NCBI GenBank assembly: GCA_014904845.1
Contig: MU119289.1
Location: 124,001-188,000, forward strand
DNA from: Acephala macrosclerotiorum
Lineage: Eukaryota > Ascomycota > Leotiomycetes > Helotiales > Mollisiaceae
Direction of reading: 5' to 3'
Length of the DNA: 64,000 nt
Both the position numbers and the translations under genes were made by a program. Shown here in pieces: positions 1-9,485 of this stretch (within the stretch, counting starts at the first letter, position 1; each line of letters opens with the position of its first letter). Under the pieces are notes generated by a model that saw nothing but the letters and a program-made list of their open reading frames with translations, did no database searches and had not been told where the DNA came from.

Positions 1-1
1 C

Positions 2-757
2 CGTCCCATCGTCGTCAACTTCTTGAAATCATACAAACAGCTCCGTTTCCGCTTCTCGGTCGCTAGTAGACTCCTTCTCCCAGAATTCGAAAAGCGAGCC
101 AAAGCCAAGCATCAGAATGAGAAAGGAGAGTAGGCCAGAATGTATGGAGATGTTGAGAGAGGAGATTTTGTAGGTGTTGAAGGAAGATGGTGGGATTAAG
201 ACGACTACGTTGCCGAAATTGAGAAAGTTGGATAGCTTTATGAGGGAGTCGAGGAGGTTGAATACTATTGGGTTTCTGTAAGTGCTGGTTTGGCTTAGAA
301 CGGGGGTTTGAAAAAGGACAAAGCTGACGAAAAACTTCTAGTGACTTTTCAAAGACGCCTCACTGTCCCATTCACAGTCTCCAACGGCATCACCCTTCCA
401 AAAGATTCATATCTAAGCATGGCTTACTACCCCATAACCCGAGATCCCTCCTACTACCCCTCACCTCTCACTTTCGATCCTCTCCGCTTCTACAACCTCC
501 GCCAAAAAGAAGGGAAAGAAGAAAAACACCAATTCGCATCAGTAGAAGCAAGTGAACCCCTATGGACATTTGGTCAATTTGCTTGTCCGGGCCGGCATTG
601 GGCTACAGCGCAAATCAAATTGTTGGTTATGGTTTTGTTGCTGGAATTTGAAATTTCGTACCTAGAGGGACAGACTGAGGGGCTGGAGAATAAGATTATT
701 GGAAGTAAATGTATGCCTAGCATGACGCAGAAGATAGTTCTGACGCGAAGGGCGTAA
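2..757 (+). pseudogene. Cytochrome P450 monooxygenase, decayed remnant (5' end possibly beyond the window)
   Basis: Heme-thiolate monooxygenase remains on the + strand. An open stretch at 2-133 resembles the part of fungal P450s that ends in LLPEFEKRAKA. After a stop, 139-281 gives a piece containing LREEIL, then KLRKLDSFMRESRR, which carries the K-helix ExxR motif (ESRR). From 308 a third piece holds a PERF-like segment (FDPLRF) and the heme-binding loop FGQFACPGRHWA with its Cys ligand, and runs to a stop at 755-757. The I-helix and most of the middle are missing, a TAG interrupts the LREEIL-VLKEDGG stretch, and the total is far below the usual 500 residues. A short intron may lie near 279-302. 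The motifs make the family certain and the stop plus central deletion make it non-functional. Its substrate cannot be told. Confidence 0.8.
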
Positions 758-896
758 TGTAGCGAAATATTGTGGAACTTTGGCATATATTCCACGACGT
801 GACTCCAAAATCTTGCTTATCCAAGATACAAACTCCTCAGCACCATGCGTTTGTCATCAGTCATGCCTGTTATACATTCATCCCACATTCTCTCCC

Positions 897-2957
897 TCAT
901 AATCGACTATCCCTCACACCCAATCCACCACTCATAAAGGGTCCCTTCTCTTGTTGATCACCAAACAGCACCCTTTCTCTCCCACCTCTCGTACTCCACC
1001 AACCAACACACACAGCACTCCTCTCCACATCCATCTCTCCACTTTCAAGCACTTCCCAGAATCTTTTTTTGCATTGCTCCTTCATCGTCTTGTCCAAAAT
1101 CACGTTCAATAGATCTGCTGCTAGTGGCAGCCAATCTTCAAGAACTGGCAAGGTAACATATGGCAGGGCGTCCAGAAGTGTCAGAAGAAGGACAGCTTGT
1201 TCCGAGAGCGCTATCTCCTGGCTCAAGGCATCGGCTTCAGACTTGACTGCTACAGATGGAGGGAGAGGAACATTTGGTGCATTCAACGCACGGTGATGGA
1301 GCCACTCCAGCAACGTCTCGGCCATCATCGGTTGCGAGTTGGCGAGAAGGTTTGGCGGCGTGCAAATTTGTATTAGAGCTTTGAATGCGAATCTAAATTG
1401 TCTGGGAGATAAGTTCGTCGGAAAAGATTGAAACAGACTTTCGACATAGAATGGCAGAATTCTTGCTGTGAGTTCTGAGTTTTGCGGAGATGCGAGTACA
1501 GCTAACATGGCACTGTGTGCTGCTTCAAAAATCTCGAGCAGGTTTGAGTTTGCGATTGGAGAGAGATAGGGTTGACACGGAGCCACGATGAGGTATTCTG
1601 CATCTGTTGGTGATAATGACAACGTGAAGTGTTCTGCGGTGTTGAGGTAGAAGAGGTCGTGATTGCGTAGAAGAGGATTGGCAGGAATCCTTCCTGCTTG
1701 GGTTGGGTATACAGTGCGGAGAAAAGCAAGAGAAGCTGCGGGGTATCTTGTGAGAATATCGATGGAGGTCATGTTGACGAATGTGTAAGCTGAGAACGCA
1801 TTCGTCCCTAGGCGGGAGGAGACGAAGTGTATGTTTTTGAGGGTTATAAGTGCCTGAGACGCCATGGTAGGCGTGTTTTGTGGAGAGGCTAGGAAAGGAT
1901 CGATCAGAGTCCTTCCAATAATGGCCCGGAGGATGACAACCGTGGCAAACATAGCACTCTTCAACACCTGCCAGAGGACTGGAAATGTGACTCGAAGAGT
2001 ATCAGGAGTTAGGAATTCTGTCTCCTCTGAAGGATCCACTTCAGACAGCTTATTTCTTTTCCATCTTTCTAATAAATCTCCAGTAAATGCCAATAAATGT
2101 TCGCGCGCTTCGATTATCCTCAAAGGTTGTGTTGTATTTTCTATCGCATGGGCAATCAACCTCGACAACGGCCCCATCGAGGTGACAAGAGGTTTCGACG
2201 CAAGTTTCTGTACTTGGCGGAAAGAAGCTGACTTTGCCGACCAGTCGAATTTCCTGCCAGCCACCTCTTTCACATCATAATCTATGGCCTGTAGGAAATA
2301 CCCCTCTTGGTATCCCTCCGTAGTAATCATTGTCTTGATCATTATCATCAACAGGGCATCGTAATTCAACTCGCGTCTGATATGATCAGACAAAAGCGGG
2401 AATGCGTGGTTGAGAGCCAACACAATAGAGCCTGATCCAAGAATGCCACCACTTACTGGGCCCTCCAGAGCCAAATTCGCAGCAGTAACCAGTGCTCCTT
2501 CAAGAGTGGACTTCAGATTCCTCGAAAGGCTTTCTCTGTATTGCCCCTCCATTCCAAGAAGTACACCGGCCATGACCAAAATATGCTGCCATCGTGGCGA
2601 TCGATCGTCAAGACCCTTCACAACAGCTTTCGTCCAATCATCCGCACCTATTCCACCACCTTGTCTTGGTTGATATGCATCGTGGGGTTTAGGGTGGCTT
2701 TCAACCTCGTTCTTTCGTATATTGATCGCTGCAGTATTGTAGACACTAATTATACGCAAGCACGTTCGTAGCCCATCGACTTGGGTCCATATCGCTGGGG
2801 CGGTCAGGAGGTGGGAGGTGAGAAGAGTGATGTTCAAGGGATTCGAGAGAGTCGTGAGAAGGGACGTCGTACTCCCAAGGATTCGATCGGTCTGCTCTAG
2901 ATTTGGAGCGCCTTGAAATGCGCGGAGCACAGTCGTGAGAAGGCGATCCGCAGGCAT
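897..2957 (-). CDS. pex8: Peroxin-8-like peroxisome biogenesis protein
   Basis: Single-exon gene of 686 codons starting MPADRLLTTVLRAF. Pex8 is a fungal peroxin on the inner face of the peroxisomal membrane that links docking and RING complexes during matrix-protein import. The N-terminal block with SSLLTTLSNPLNITLL and DGLRTCLRIISVYNTAA matches what I recall of filamentous-fungal Pex8. The protein is largely helical with no obvious membrane span. The last three residues are SRL, a good PTS1 peroxisomal import signal, which Pex8 proteins are known to carry; this supports the call independently. The start ATG at 2957 was chosen because the family N-terminus begins there. It is divergent from the TMEM170-like gene at 3158, 200 bases apart. 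Identification rests on recalled similarity plus the PTS1, not on a search. Confidence 0.75.
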   Translation of the reverse strand: MPADRLLTTVLRAFQGAPNLEQTDRILGSTTSLLTTLSNPLNITLLTSHLLTAPAIWTQVDGLRTCLRIISVYNTAAINIRKNEVESHPKPHDAYQPRQGGGIGADDWTKAVVKGLDDRSPRWQHILVMAGVLLGMEGQYRESLSRNLKSTLEGALVTAANLALEGPVSGGILGSGSIVLALNHAFPLLSDHIRRELNYDALLMIMIKTMITTEGYQEGYFLQAIDYDVKEVAGRKFDWSAKSASFRQVQKLASKPLVTSMGPLSRLIAHAIENTTQPLRIIEAREHLLAFTGDLLERWKRNKLSEVDPSEETEFLTPDTLRVTFPVLWQVLKSAMFATVVILRAIIGRTLIDPFLASPQNTPTMASQALITLKNIHFVSSRLGTNAFSAYTFVNMTSIDILTRYPAASLAFLRTVYPTQAGRIPANPLLRNHDLFYLNTAEHFTLSLSPTDAEYLIVAPCQPYLSPIANSNLLEIFEAAHSAMLAVLASPQNSELTARILPFYVESLFQSFPTNLSPRQFRFAFKALIQICTPPNLLANSQPMMAETLLEWLHHRALNAPNVPLPPSVAVKSEADALSQEIALSEQAVLLLTLLDALPYVTLPVLEDWLPLAADLLNVILDKTMKEQCKKRFWEVLESGEMDVERSAVCVGWWSTRGGRERVLFGDQQEKGPFMSGGLGVRDSRL

Positions 2958-3157
2958 TGTCGACTTGCCATCAATGTCGATGTTGTGTTGTGGAAGAGTG
3001 TTGTGATGTCAGTCACGATTTGAGTGTTCAAGAGCTTCAGAGTTGCCGAGGCCCAGTCAGCCTTCCGCTTGACACCGTCCCATCTAGCAAACAAGCTTCG
3101 TCCTCAATCACGCAAGGCTGAAAGCAGCAAACCCTTTCAAGGGCTCAGGAGGCTGCC
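2958..3157. promoter_or_regulatory. Bidirectional intergenic promoter region (pex8 / TMEM170-like)
   Basis: A 200-base gap separates the divergent start codons of the pex8 gene (minus) and the TMEM170-like gene (plus). Both 5' UTRs and core promoters must fit here, so shared control elements are likely. No TATA box or specific operator could be singled out. Confidence 0.4.
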
Positions 3158-3726
3158 ATGGCTCTGGGGTAAGTGTTCCAAATCAGTTACCCCTCTGCAG
3201 AGCTAACAGATACACAGTGCTTATCTTCAGAGCACAGCGCCATTGGACTATGCGACACCCCCGTTTCCATCACTTTACTGGCCATACCACCCGAAGCCAG
3301 GAGTCGCGAATTACCTCTATTATTCTCACGATATCTGGCGGTATACTCTCTTGTGGACACTCATTGTCTACGCCATCCTCCATCTTCTGGTGGCAGCATT
3401 TGCAGTTCTGAGACAGCTTGGAAAAGGAAAGAAGGCCTGGCAATATGTTTGGATCATACCGTTGGTGTATATATTTGTTGCTGGAGTAGAAGCTGTCCTG
3501 GCAGGAAGTATTGTGGGGTTGATGTGAGTCTGCTCTGAGCAGCTGTTTTGTTGCTGCACCCTTTACATGTTGACACGGAGGTACAATTTACTGACACATA
3601 ACAAGCCTTGGGGCTGTTTACAATGCTGGGTACTTCCGGATGTCGACCTGGATTCCATTGATATGGGCATTGATCAATGGCTTGATATTGATCTTGTCCT
3701 CGTTCTCTATTCAAGGAGGTCTATGA
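3158..3726 (+). CDS. TMEM170-like integral membrane protein
   Basis: Three exons by my reading: 3158-3168, 3218-3523 and 3606-3726, total 438 nt (145 residues). The first intron has a GTAAGT donor and ACACAG acceptor; the second has GTGAGT, a CTGACAC branch site and an AAG acceptor. The protein starts MALGAYLQSTAPLDYATPP and has three to four hydrophobic segments, including TLLWTLIVYAILHLLVAAF, YVWIIPLVYIFVAGVEAVL and a C-terminal WIPLIWALINGLILILSSF. TMEM170 proteins are small ER/nuclear-envelope proteins involved in membrane shaping in animals; fungal function is poorly defined. The tiny 11-nt first exon is easily missed by gene finders. Family assignment is by topology and recalled resemblance. 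Confidence 0.75.
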
Positions 3727-3771
3727 ACAAGATACGCTATAGACATTGAAGACAGGTCTGGAAAGCAGATT

Positions 3772-4616
3772 TTACACACGCTCTGCAGCTGCTGCCACCA
3801 TCTTATCACCTCCTTCCTCAGCCAACTTTGGATCTGGCTCCTTGGGCTCAATCTTCTTGATTATCTTGGCAGGATTACCAGCCACAACGTGAAAGTCTGG
3901 GACATCCTTTGTAACGACGCTGCCAGCCCCGATGGTACAACCTCGACCTATGGTAACACCTGGACAGACAATTACGTTGCCGCCAAACCAACAATCCTCG
4001 CCGACTGTGATCGGTGTCCCTAGTTCAGGACCTTTAATTCCATTTCGCAGGAAAGGATCGAGGGGGTGCGTGGCTGCATAGAAGGAACAGTTTGGACCGA
4101 TGAGGGTACGAGCACCAATTGTTATCATGCAAGTGTCGAGGAACGTGCAGTTGAAGTTGATATAAACACCTTTGCCGAGTCTAGGAGCTGTGAGCAAAGG
4201 TTGCGAGAAGGATGAGGCTGAGAATACGTCAGATGGGTGCCGTAGTCGACCTTAATAGGGCCGTCAATATACGGATAGTCTTGAAGGATTAGGGCATCGT
4301 CCTCTTCGGCTTTTCCTGGGGGTGGTATAGGAGATTTGTCGTCGACAACACTGTCACATGTTAGACTTTATTCTCTGTTGTCAACCTCGAAACGCTTGAG
4401 AGGACGTAATGTGTTTGGAGCAATGAAAAATCTAGAAAACGCTTACTCCTGCCACAATTTCACCAATTCCCGTCGTGAGGCTTCGCCTGCTTGATTGAAC
4501 CTATGGCAAGCATGGTGACACCGATTTCGCTTGGCGGTGAGGCCGGGAAGGAAGGCGTGGTACAATTCTCCTTTGAGCATGCGCTCCTCATTCTCTGCCT
4601 CGTCAATATTGGCCAT
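3772..4616 (-). CDS. Maltose/galactoside-type O-acetyltransferase (left-handed beta-helix)
   Basis: Three exons on the minus strand: 4616-4447, 4350-4228 and 4180-3772, total 702 nt (233 residues). Exon 1 encodes the maltose acetyltransferase N-terminal helical domain (ENEERMLKGELYHAF...LTAKRNRC). The rest is a hexapeptide-repeat beta-helix with the landmarks LGKGVYINFNCTFLD, IGPNCSFYAATHPLDP (the His of this segment is catalytic in the family), VGEDCWFGGNVIVCPG and IGAGSVVTKDVP...VVAGNPAKIIKK. It should transfer acetyl from acetyl-CoA to a sugar hydroxyl, as a trimer in the cytosol. The join at 4180/4228 uses a CTAG acceptor that restores the T-LGKG frame; a closer CAG acceptor would give a stop. 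Length fits the bacterial and fungal family (about 190-240). Confidence 0.88.
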
Positions 4617-5055
4617 CTTTGCACGGTGCTGGGACTCCGAAAGATCACAACAACAATATTGATACAATAAGGTCTAAAATCTGCTCTTTTACTACCGCCT
4701 CTTGAATGCAGGTCCGGATTCTCTTGGCGGTGACGTATCAGGACTAGTCTCACCAGTCTGGCACAATTCTGCCATCGCTCTCGGAAGTGGAAACAACGAC
4801 GAGTACGACCCATCTTTCCTCCAGTCTCCCCATAACCTGTCATTCAGCTTACTGCTTCTTGCCCATTAGCAATACGCCGTGATCTGATGGACTCTACTAC
4901 TGTTCTTATTCCACCACTCCTTACCTGTTTCTCCTGCGGCGTAGGAGGGAAGCTAATCGCAGATATTCTACATTCTTTGAATCGCGGCTTCCACTCTCGA
5001 CGAGTCGATGGTGACTCGATGGTGACTTTGGTATCTGGCGGAATCTCGACTCCAA

Positions 5056-6590
5056 TTATTTCTTTCTCCTTCTCAAGGGTGGGAAGCAATGGCCCAAGAG
5101 GATGATTCTCTGATATGGCCGACTTTGTGATCGCCGCAGGCCGTGGTCTGCCCCGTTAGCCCGGGCATGCACCACGACCTTCTGGATGTCATCTTGAGTA
5201 CACAACTGGAACAAGATCTGAGATCCCAGGTAGCCTGTGGCTCCAGTCAAGAAGACAGTTCGAATCGAGACCTGTGATCTAGATCCGGTCCCCAACTTGT
5301 CTCTATATTGTCGAAATTCTGTTATGATGTCTACGGTCATTTTGCCATCTAGTGGCACCTCACGAGATCTCTGGTCTTATATACTCACCGCGCCTTGATC
5401 ATGCAACCTCTGGTGGCTAGTTGGATTTGGGATGAACGAAGCCTTGGTCTTCATCATCTTGTGAAGGTAGCCTCGGGGCACTACTGGCCCTTCGACGACA
5501 AGCTCTCCTACAGCGCCAATTAGTTCAAGATTGTTGTGATCGACTGGATCTATAACCAGGCTGAAAAAAGGGTCGAATGCTCTTCCAATCACAGCAGCCT
5601 TCAAATCTGTGGACTCAATTGGTTAATCGTTGTCACGATGCATTCCGAAAGGGAACGTCGGAATCAGTATGGTCGCTTGAAAAAGAGGCGGAAAGAAATT
5701 CGCCTCCAAGCTGGCTTGAGTACTCTCAACAAGGACGGTGACTTACGGCCGAACCATAACAGTTGAGCAATTCGAATTTCTCTGCCCAGCATTGGGCATT
5801 CCCTTGTGTGACAGCCTCTCCGCCGAGTGCCAGAGTTATCAAACTTGGTATCTCATCAGGCACTATCAAATTTGCAACAGATGGGGTCAGCAACGCCCAT
5901 GTGACCTACACCGAGTTCATGACGCCCATGATGTTGCTGATTGGATCCTCCTCCAAAGGAAAACACACAACCTACGAAGATGAGCGTGGTAAAGATGTCC
6001 ATCATGCTGGCATCGAACGTGTAGGCGGAATAATGCAGTACGCGAGACTGAAGTCACATTCAAATTTCTTCCATGAGCCCGTGAGCCTGTGCACACCGAT
6101 ACATGCTCCAGAACTATGCCTTTGGGAGCTCCAGTACTGCTGGACGCGAACAAGACAAATGCTGTACCTTGTGGTTCAACATGTACAGGGAAATGATTGA
6201 GAGAGGCGGGGCTGGGCTCAAGACGGTCTGAGAAACGATGACAGTCGACAAAGACACACCACCGAACAGACGAACAGTCATTGATGAGGTAAGGCCAATG
6301 ATTGCTTTGGTCTTCTTGATAATGCGTCGAGGCGACGGGGGATGCGATGGGTCCAGGGGAACGAAAGCACCCCCAGCTCTCAAAATCGCAAGCATGGATG
6401 GATTTCTCGAAACACACCGCAATGAGGCATCTCGGGTACCACACCAAAACCGATGAGATGGCTTGCTAAGACAACTGAAGCCCTTTCCAGTTCGTCATAT
6501 GTAAGACTGCATCCCAAGAGCACACCGCTGGGGCCATGGCGCTGTCTTCGTGTGCTCCAAAACCAGATCATGGATGCATGCCTCATGACT
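5056..6590 (-). pseudogene. NRPS-like adenylation / thioester-reductase gene, decayed
   Basis: Pieces of an NRPS-type adenylation domain appear in successive minus-strand frames. Near 6586 there is the start (LTYDELERASVVLASHL). A different frame at 6114-6422 has LRAGGAFVPLDPSHP. The core A3 region is at about 6130-6240 (FVLFASSSTGAPKGIVLEH). At 5377-5604 there is IGAVGELVVEGPVVPRGYL. Then 5056-5358 shows a Rossmann nucleotide-binding motif, TVFLTGATGYLGSQILF, as in C-terminal thioester-reductase domains. The order A then R suggests a carboxylic-acid-reductase-like or NRPS-like enzyme, but the frame changes several times, the A-domain C-terminus and carrier domain are mostly gone and the reductase is cut short. 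No product can be predicted. The convergent frames and motifs rule out chance similarity. Confidence 0.8.
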
Positions 6591-6726
6591 CTGTCTTCTT
6601 CTACTTCCCGTAATTGTCTTTCAAGTTTGTTCGTTACTTGGTACTAGTCCTCAATACTAACTTCTTTGGCTCATTTCTTTTCTCTCTTAGAATTCCCGGT
6701 TGCTGAGTATGATTCCGGCCCTTTCG

Positions 6727-7600
6727 ATGTCAACTTCGGCATCTTCGGCATCTTCGCATCTTCCACCAGTGCCCATCTGCTCTCAGCACAGCAGGTGTTG
6801 TGGGGCATCTGCTGCCCGTAAATCGACGCTCTCTGTGATATTGCCTACCGTGGTCTATGCAATCTTCTCTGCCGCCTTTCACGTCTTCGAAACCCTAAAC
6901 CTTTCTTTACACGAACTACTACATTCACCCACAGAAATCAGATCTTCAACGAAACTATGTCTCTAGACTGTGATCGTTGATGGAGGTTGCTCGTTATCAT
7001 GTTATGCAGGCTGTCGTCGGTTTGCTACTCGGCATGGCAGCTCAGCCGGACATAGTCGGCACGGAACATTGTGATGTATACGATTGGGCTGTCCGGATAC
7101 GGCATACGTCGATGTCTCTACCTTGAGTATTTGCATTGGTGGGTGTCGATGCCAAACGTCTGGTATCTGCAATGTCTCAAGCTCCAATACCAGCTCAGTT
7201 TCTGGTCATCAACTCGGATATTTTGGATCAAGGAAGAGAAATTCGGGCTCCCAGATTCTCATCGATCGAATTGCTTGTTGCGCAGATCATTGTCTAATTT
7301 GCAGTTCCGACAATTCAGTTTCTGGTTGGTTTTGCCGTAGTGGACACGTGGGTTTACTTTACGCATCGACTCTGTAATGCAAACAAGACACTCTATCGTA
7401 AGCCCGGTTTTTCTTTTCACCATGTCTATGATACGACCGAGTTGGCTAACGAATACTAGGTATCGTACATGGCAAGCACTATGAGCTTTACGTGCCCTAT
7501 GTGTACGCAATAGTCTACGCACACTGGCTCGAAAGCCTTTTCGTCGATATCATGATTTTCATCGTAGCAGACGCCATCTTCGGGTTCTCAGCTCCTTAAA
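6727..7600 (+). pseudogene. SUR2-like sphinganine C4-hydroxylase / fatty acid hydroxylase, decayed
   Basis: Remnant of a membrane di-iron hydroxylase. The N-terminal part has LPPVPIC and a membrane segment (VILPTVVYAIFSAAFHVF), then LHSPTEI. Further on in a shifted frame come NYVSRL, VMQAVVGLLLGMAAQP, DVYDWAVRIR, VFALVGVDAKRL and VPTIQFLVGFAVVDTWVYFTHRL, the last containing the first histidine-box region. An intron (about 7399-7459, GTAAGC donor) leads to HGKHYELYVPYVYAIVYAHWLE, where the family HGKHHELY box has Tyr instead of the second His (a C-to-T change). There are frameshifts after LHSPTEI, in-frame TGA before VFALV and TAA before FAVPTIQ, and the C-terminal histidine box is missing. 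The family reaction is C4 hydroxylation of sphinganine-type long-chain bases in the ER; this copy must be inactive. Confidence 0.78.
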
Positions 7601-8732
7601 GCATGGTTTTCGGCTCCTTGGTAGAAATTAAGACGATTACTGATCACTGTGGTTATTTCTTTCCTTGAGATCCGTTCTTCTATGCCAATAGTAATAATAC
7701 GGGCTTTCATGATATTCGTTGGCCTGTTATTATTGCCTTTTTTCTTCCCCTGCGTGCGCCAAAAATTCAACCTTGGGTGCAATCTACCACAACTTTTCAA
7801 CATACACTGCTTTTTGGGACGGGGTATTGGGAACGAAATAGACCAATGGTGAAGATGCTAAAGCACGATATGCTCGCATCCGTGGATCCATGAAAGCGAG
7901 CGGCGAGACATGAATTGGTATCTTGTGCTCACCTTTTTTCCAATTTTACTTGTTCCGTCTTCAGGGCATTTCTATGCGCGCTTAGCAGCAAGGACTCAGG
8001 TGTACTAAATGTGCGGTCGTAGAAATTGAAAGAGGTTTCATTCATACTGTTCAGTTACATTTTGTGATCATCAAAGTACAGAGACGAGTGCGTACTCGCC
8101 AAATGACTCGTTACCATCTCCAAAATCAGGAGGGTCTTATCACCTGATTTCAGCCTCCCAATTTGAGTCCAATATGGTTAGGACCAATAATAATGTCATT
8201 ATAATCGTATTGGACCAATTTGCGGTTTGGAGGCCAGACTGAACGTTCCGACAGTTTGGATGTTGGGGGCGGATTGGCTCGCTTGCGAAATCAAGAACTG
8301 GAAATTTCGAAAAGGAACCTGTCGGATTGAGGCATTACAGATATGTGATTGGTTGAAAGTACACGTGAGACAAGTCTTCCGTTTCCCGAATGAAGTGCTC
8401 CCATGCATGTGTTTTGAAATGCAACGGGAAGCTACATACCTCCATCTATTCCCGAGTGTCTCTCCATTGACCAAACCAACCCGGACTTTCCTGCCGCTTT
8501 CCGCGGAGAAAGTATCACCCGCCGCACGTGGTGTGCCACCGCAGGCTGCCTCGGACCCCTAGCAGCTATCATATCAGATCATCAGGATCACCAACCTCCA
8601 CCGTGTTGCAAGGCTCATGCTGGTTCCCCATATACATATTCTTGCATAATATATTGACATTGTGCTTCGGCTTCTTCTTCGATTAGATAATGCCAACTGA
8701 TACATTCGTGGATCCCAAAGCCGTGTGCCCGA
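7601..8732. other. Intergenic, no supportable gene
   Basis: No reading frame with coding character was found. At about 8160-8222 an imperfect inverted repeat (GTCCAATATGG...CGTATTGGACC) could form a hairpin of about 20-base arms; it may be a short repeat relic. Confidence 0.4.
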
Positions 8733-9121
8733 GTGCGTACGGTACCGAGATCGGATGCCAGCAGCACTTACTCGCTGTTGCAATACTTGAAATCTCTTCA
8801 ATTCGAGGTCGCGCTTGTCACGAATCACTCTATCGATGTTGGATTTCAAATTTGCATCATCTCGGAACAAATTGAGCTAAAGTACGTACTAGGGTGCTCT
8901 TCATGGGACAGCATGAAAACTTGATATCGACCTTTGCCTCGGCTGCAAAGGAGGCGGTGGAGGGCGCTTTGTATCGCCGGTCACCTGTGTGATGTTCAAG
9001 GGAGATTGGCATGTTGACAGCCGTTGTTCGGTCCCAGTCCTCCTGTCCGTATTGCTGTATGGAGTATGACAAGACACACCCAGACTTTGAGTCATGGTCG
9101 GACTGCACACCAGCTGGTCTC
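8733..9121 (+). pseudogene. Unidentified decayed coding fragment
   Basis: Two stretches read like real protein. The first, 8733-8872, contains LLQYLKSLQFEVALVTNHS and ICIISEQIELK. After a frame change the second, about 8893-9121, contains LFMGQHENLISTFASAAKEA and, beyond one TGA, GMLTAVVRSQSSCPYCCMEY, and ends in a stop at 9119-9121. A further shift would continue with LSEQEVTVIDL. I do not recognise the family; the CPYC plus LSEQE pattern is only loosely like AhpD/carboxymuconolactone decarboxylases. It lies between the decayed SUR2-like and dehydrogenase genes, on the same strand, and may belong to the same lost cluster. Confidence 0.3.
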
Positions 9122-9485
9122 TGAGCAGGAAGTCACGGTCATCGATCTACGAACTGTTCAGGCAGGGCATAACTGAGGGCCTTTTTTGGTGAGAAGGAAG
9201 TTTGGTCAAAATGACGCCTTCTCTGTACACCTTGTATTCTCTCGTATGATGTAACACAGACTCGGAAACTGGCCCAGGACCATATGACTGGGTCCGAGAT
9301 CAGATTGCGATCTCGAATTTTTGTGTGACTAACACGGGCTGTTGAGAACACGATGCCGAAGCCCTTCCACGCATGTTGTGGGAATTTAGAATTAAAGCCC
9401 ATGAAACTCACAGAGACCAGCGACAAGTGCAAGGTACAGACTGTGCTAGTGTCTGAACCCTCATCAACCAAATCAGTGTATGAAA

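Noticed and set aside
8159..8222. Imperfect palindrome GTCCAATATGG / CGTATTGGACC
   Set aside because: Too short and diverged to define as an element; may be chance in AT-rich sequence.
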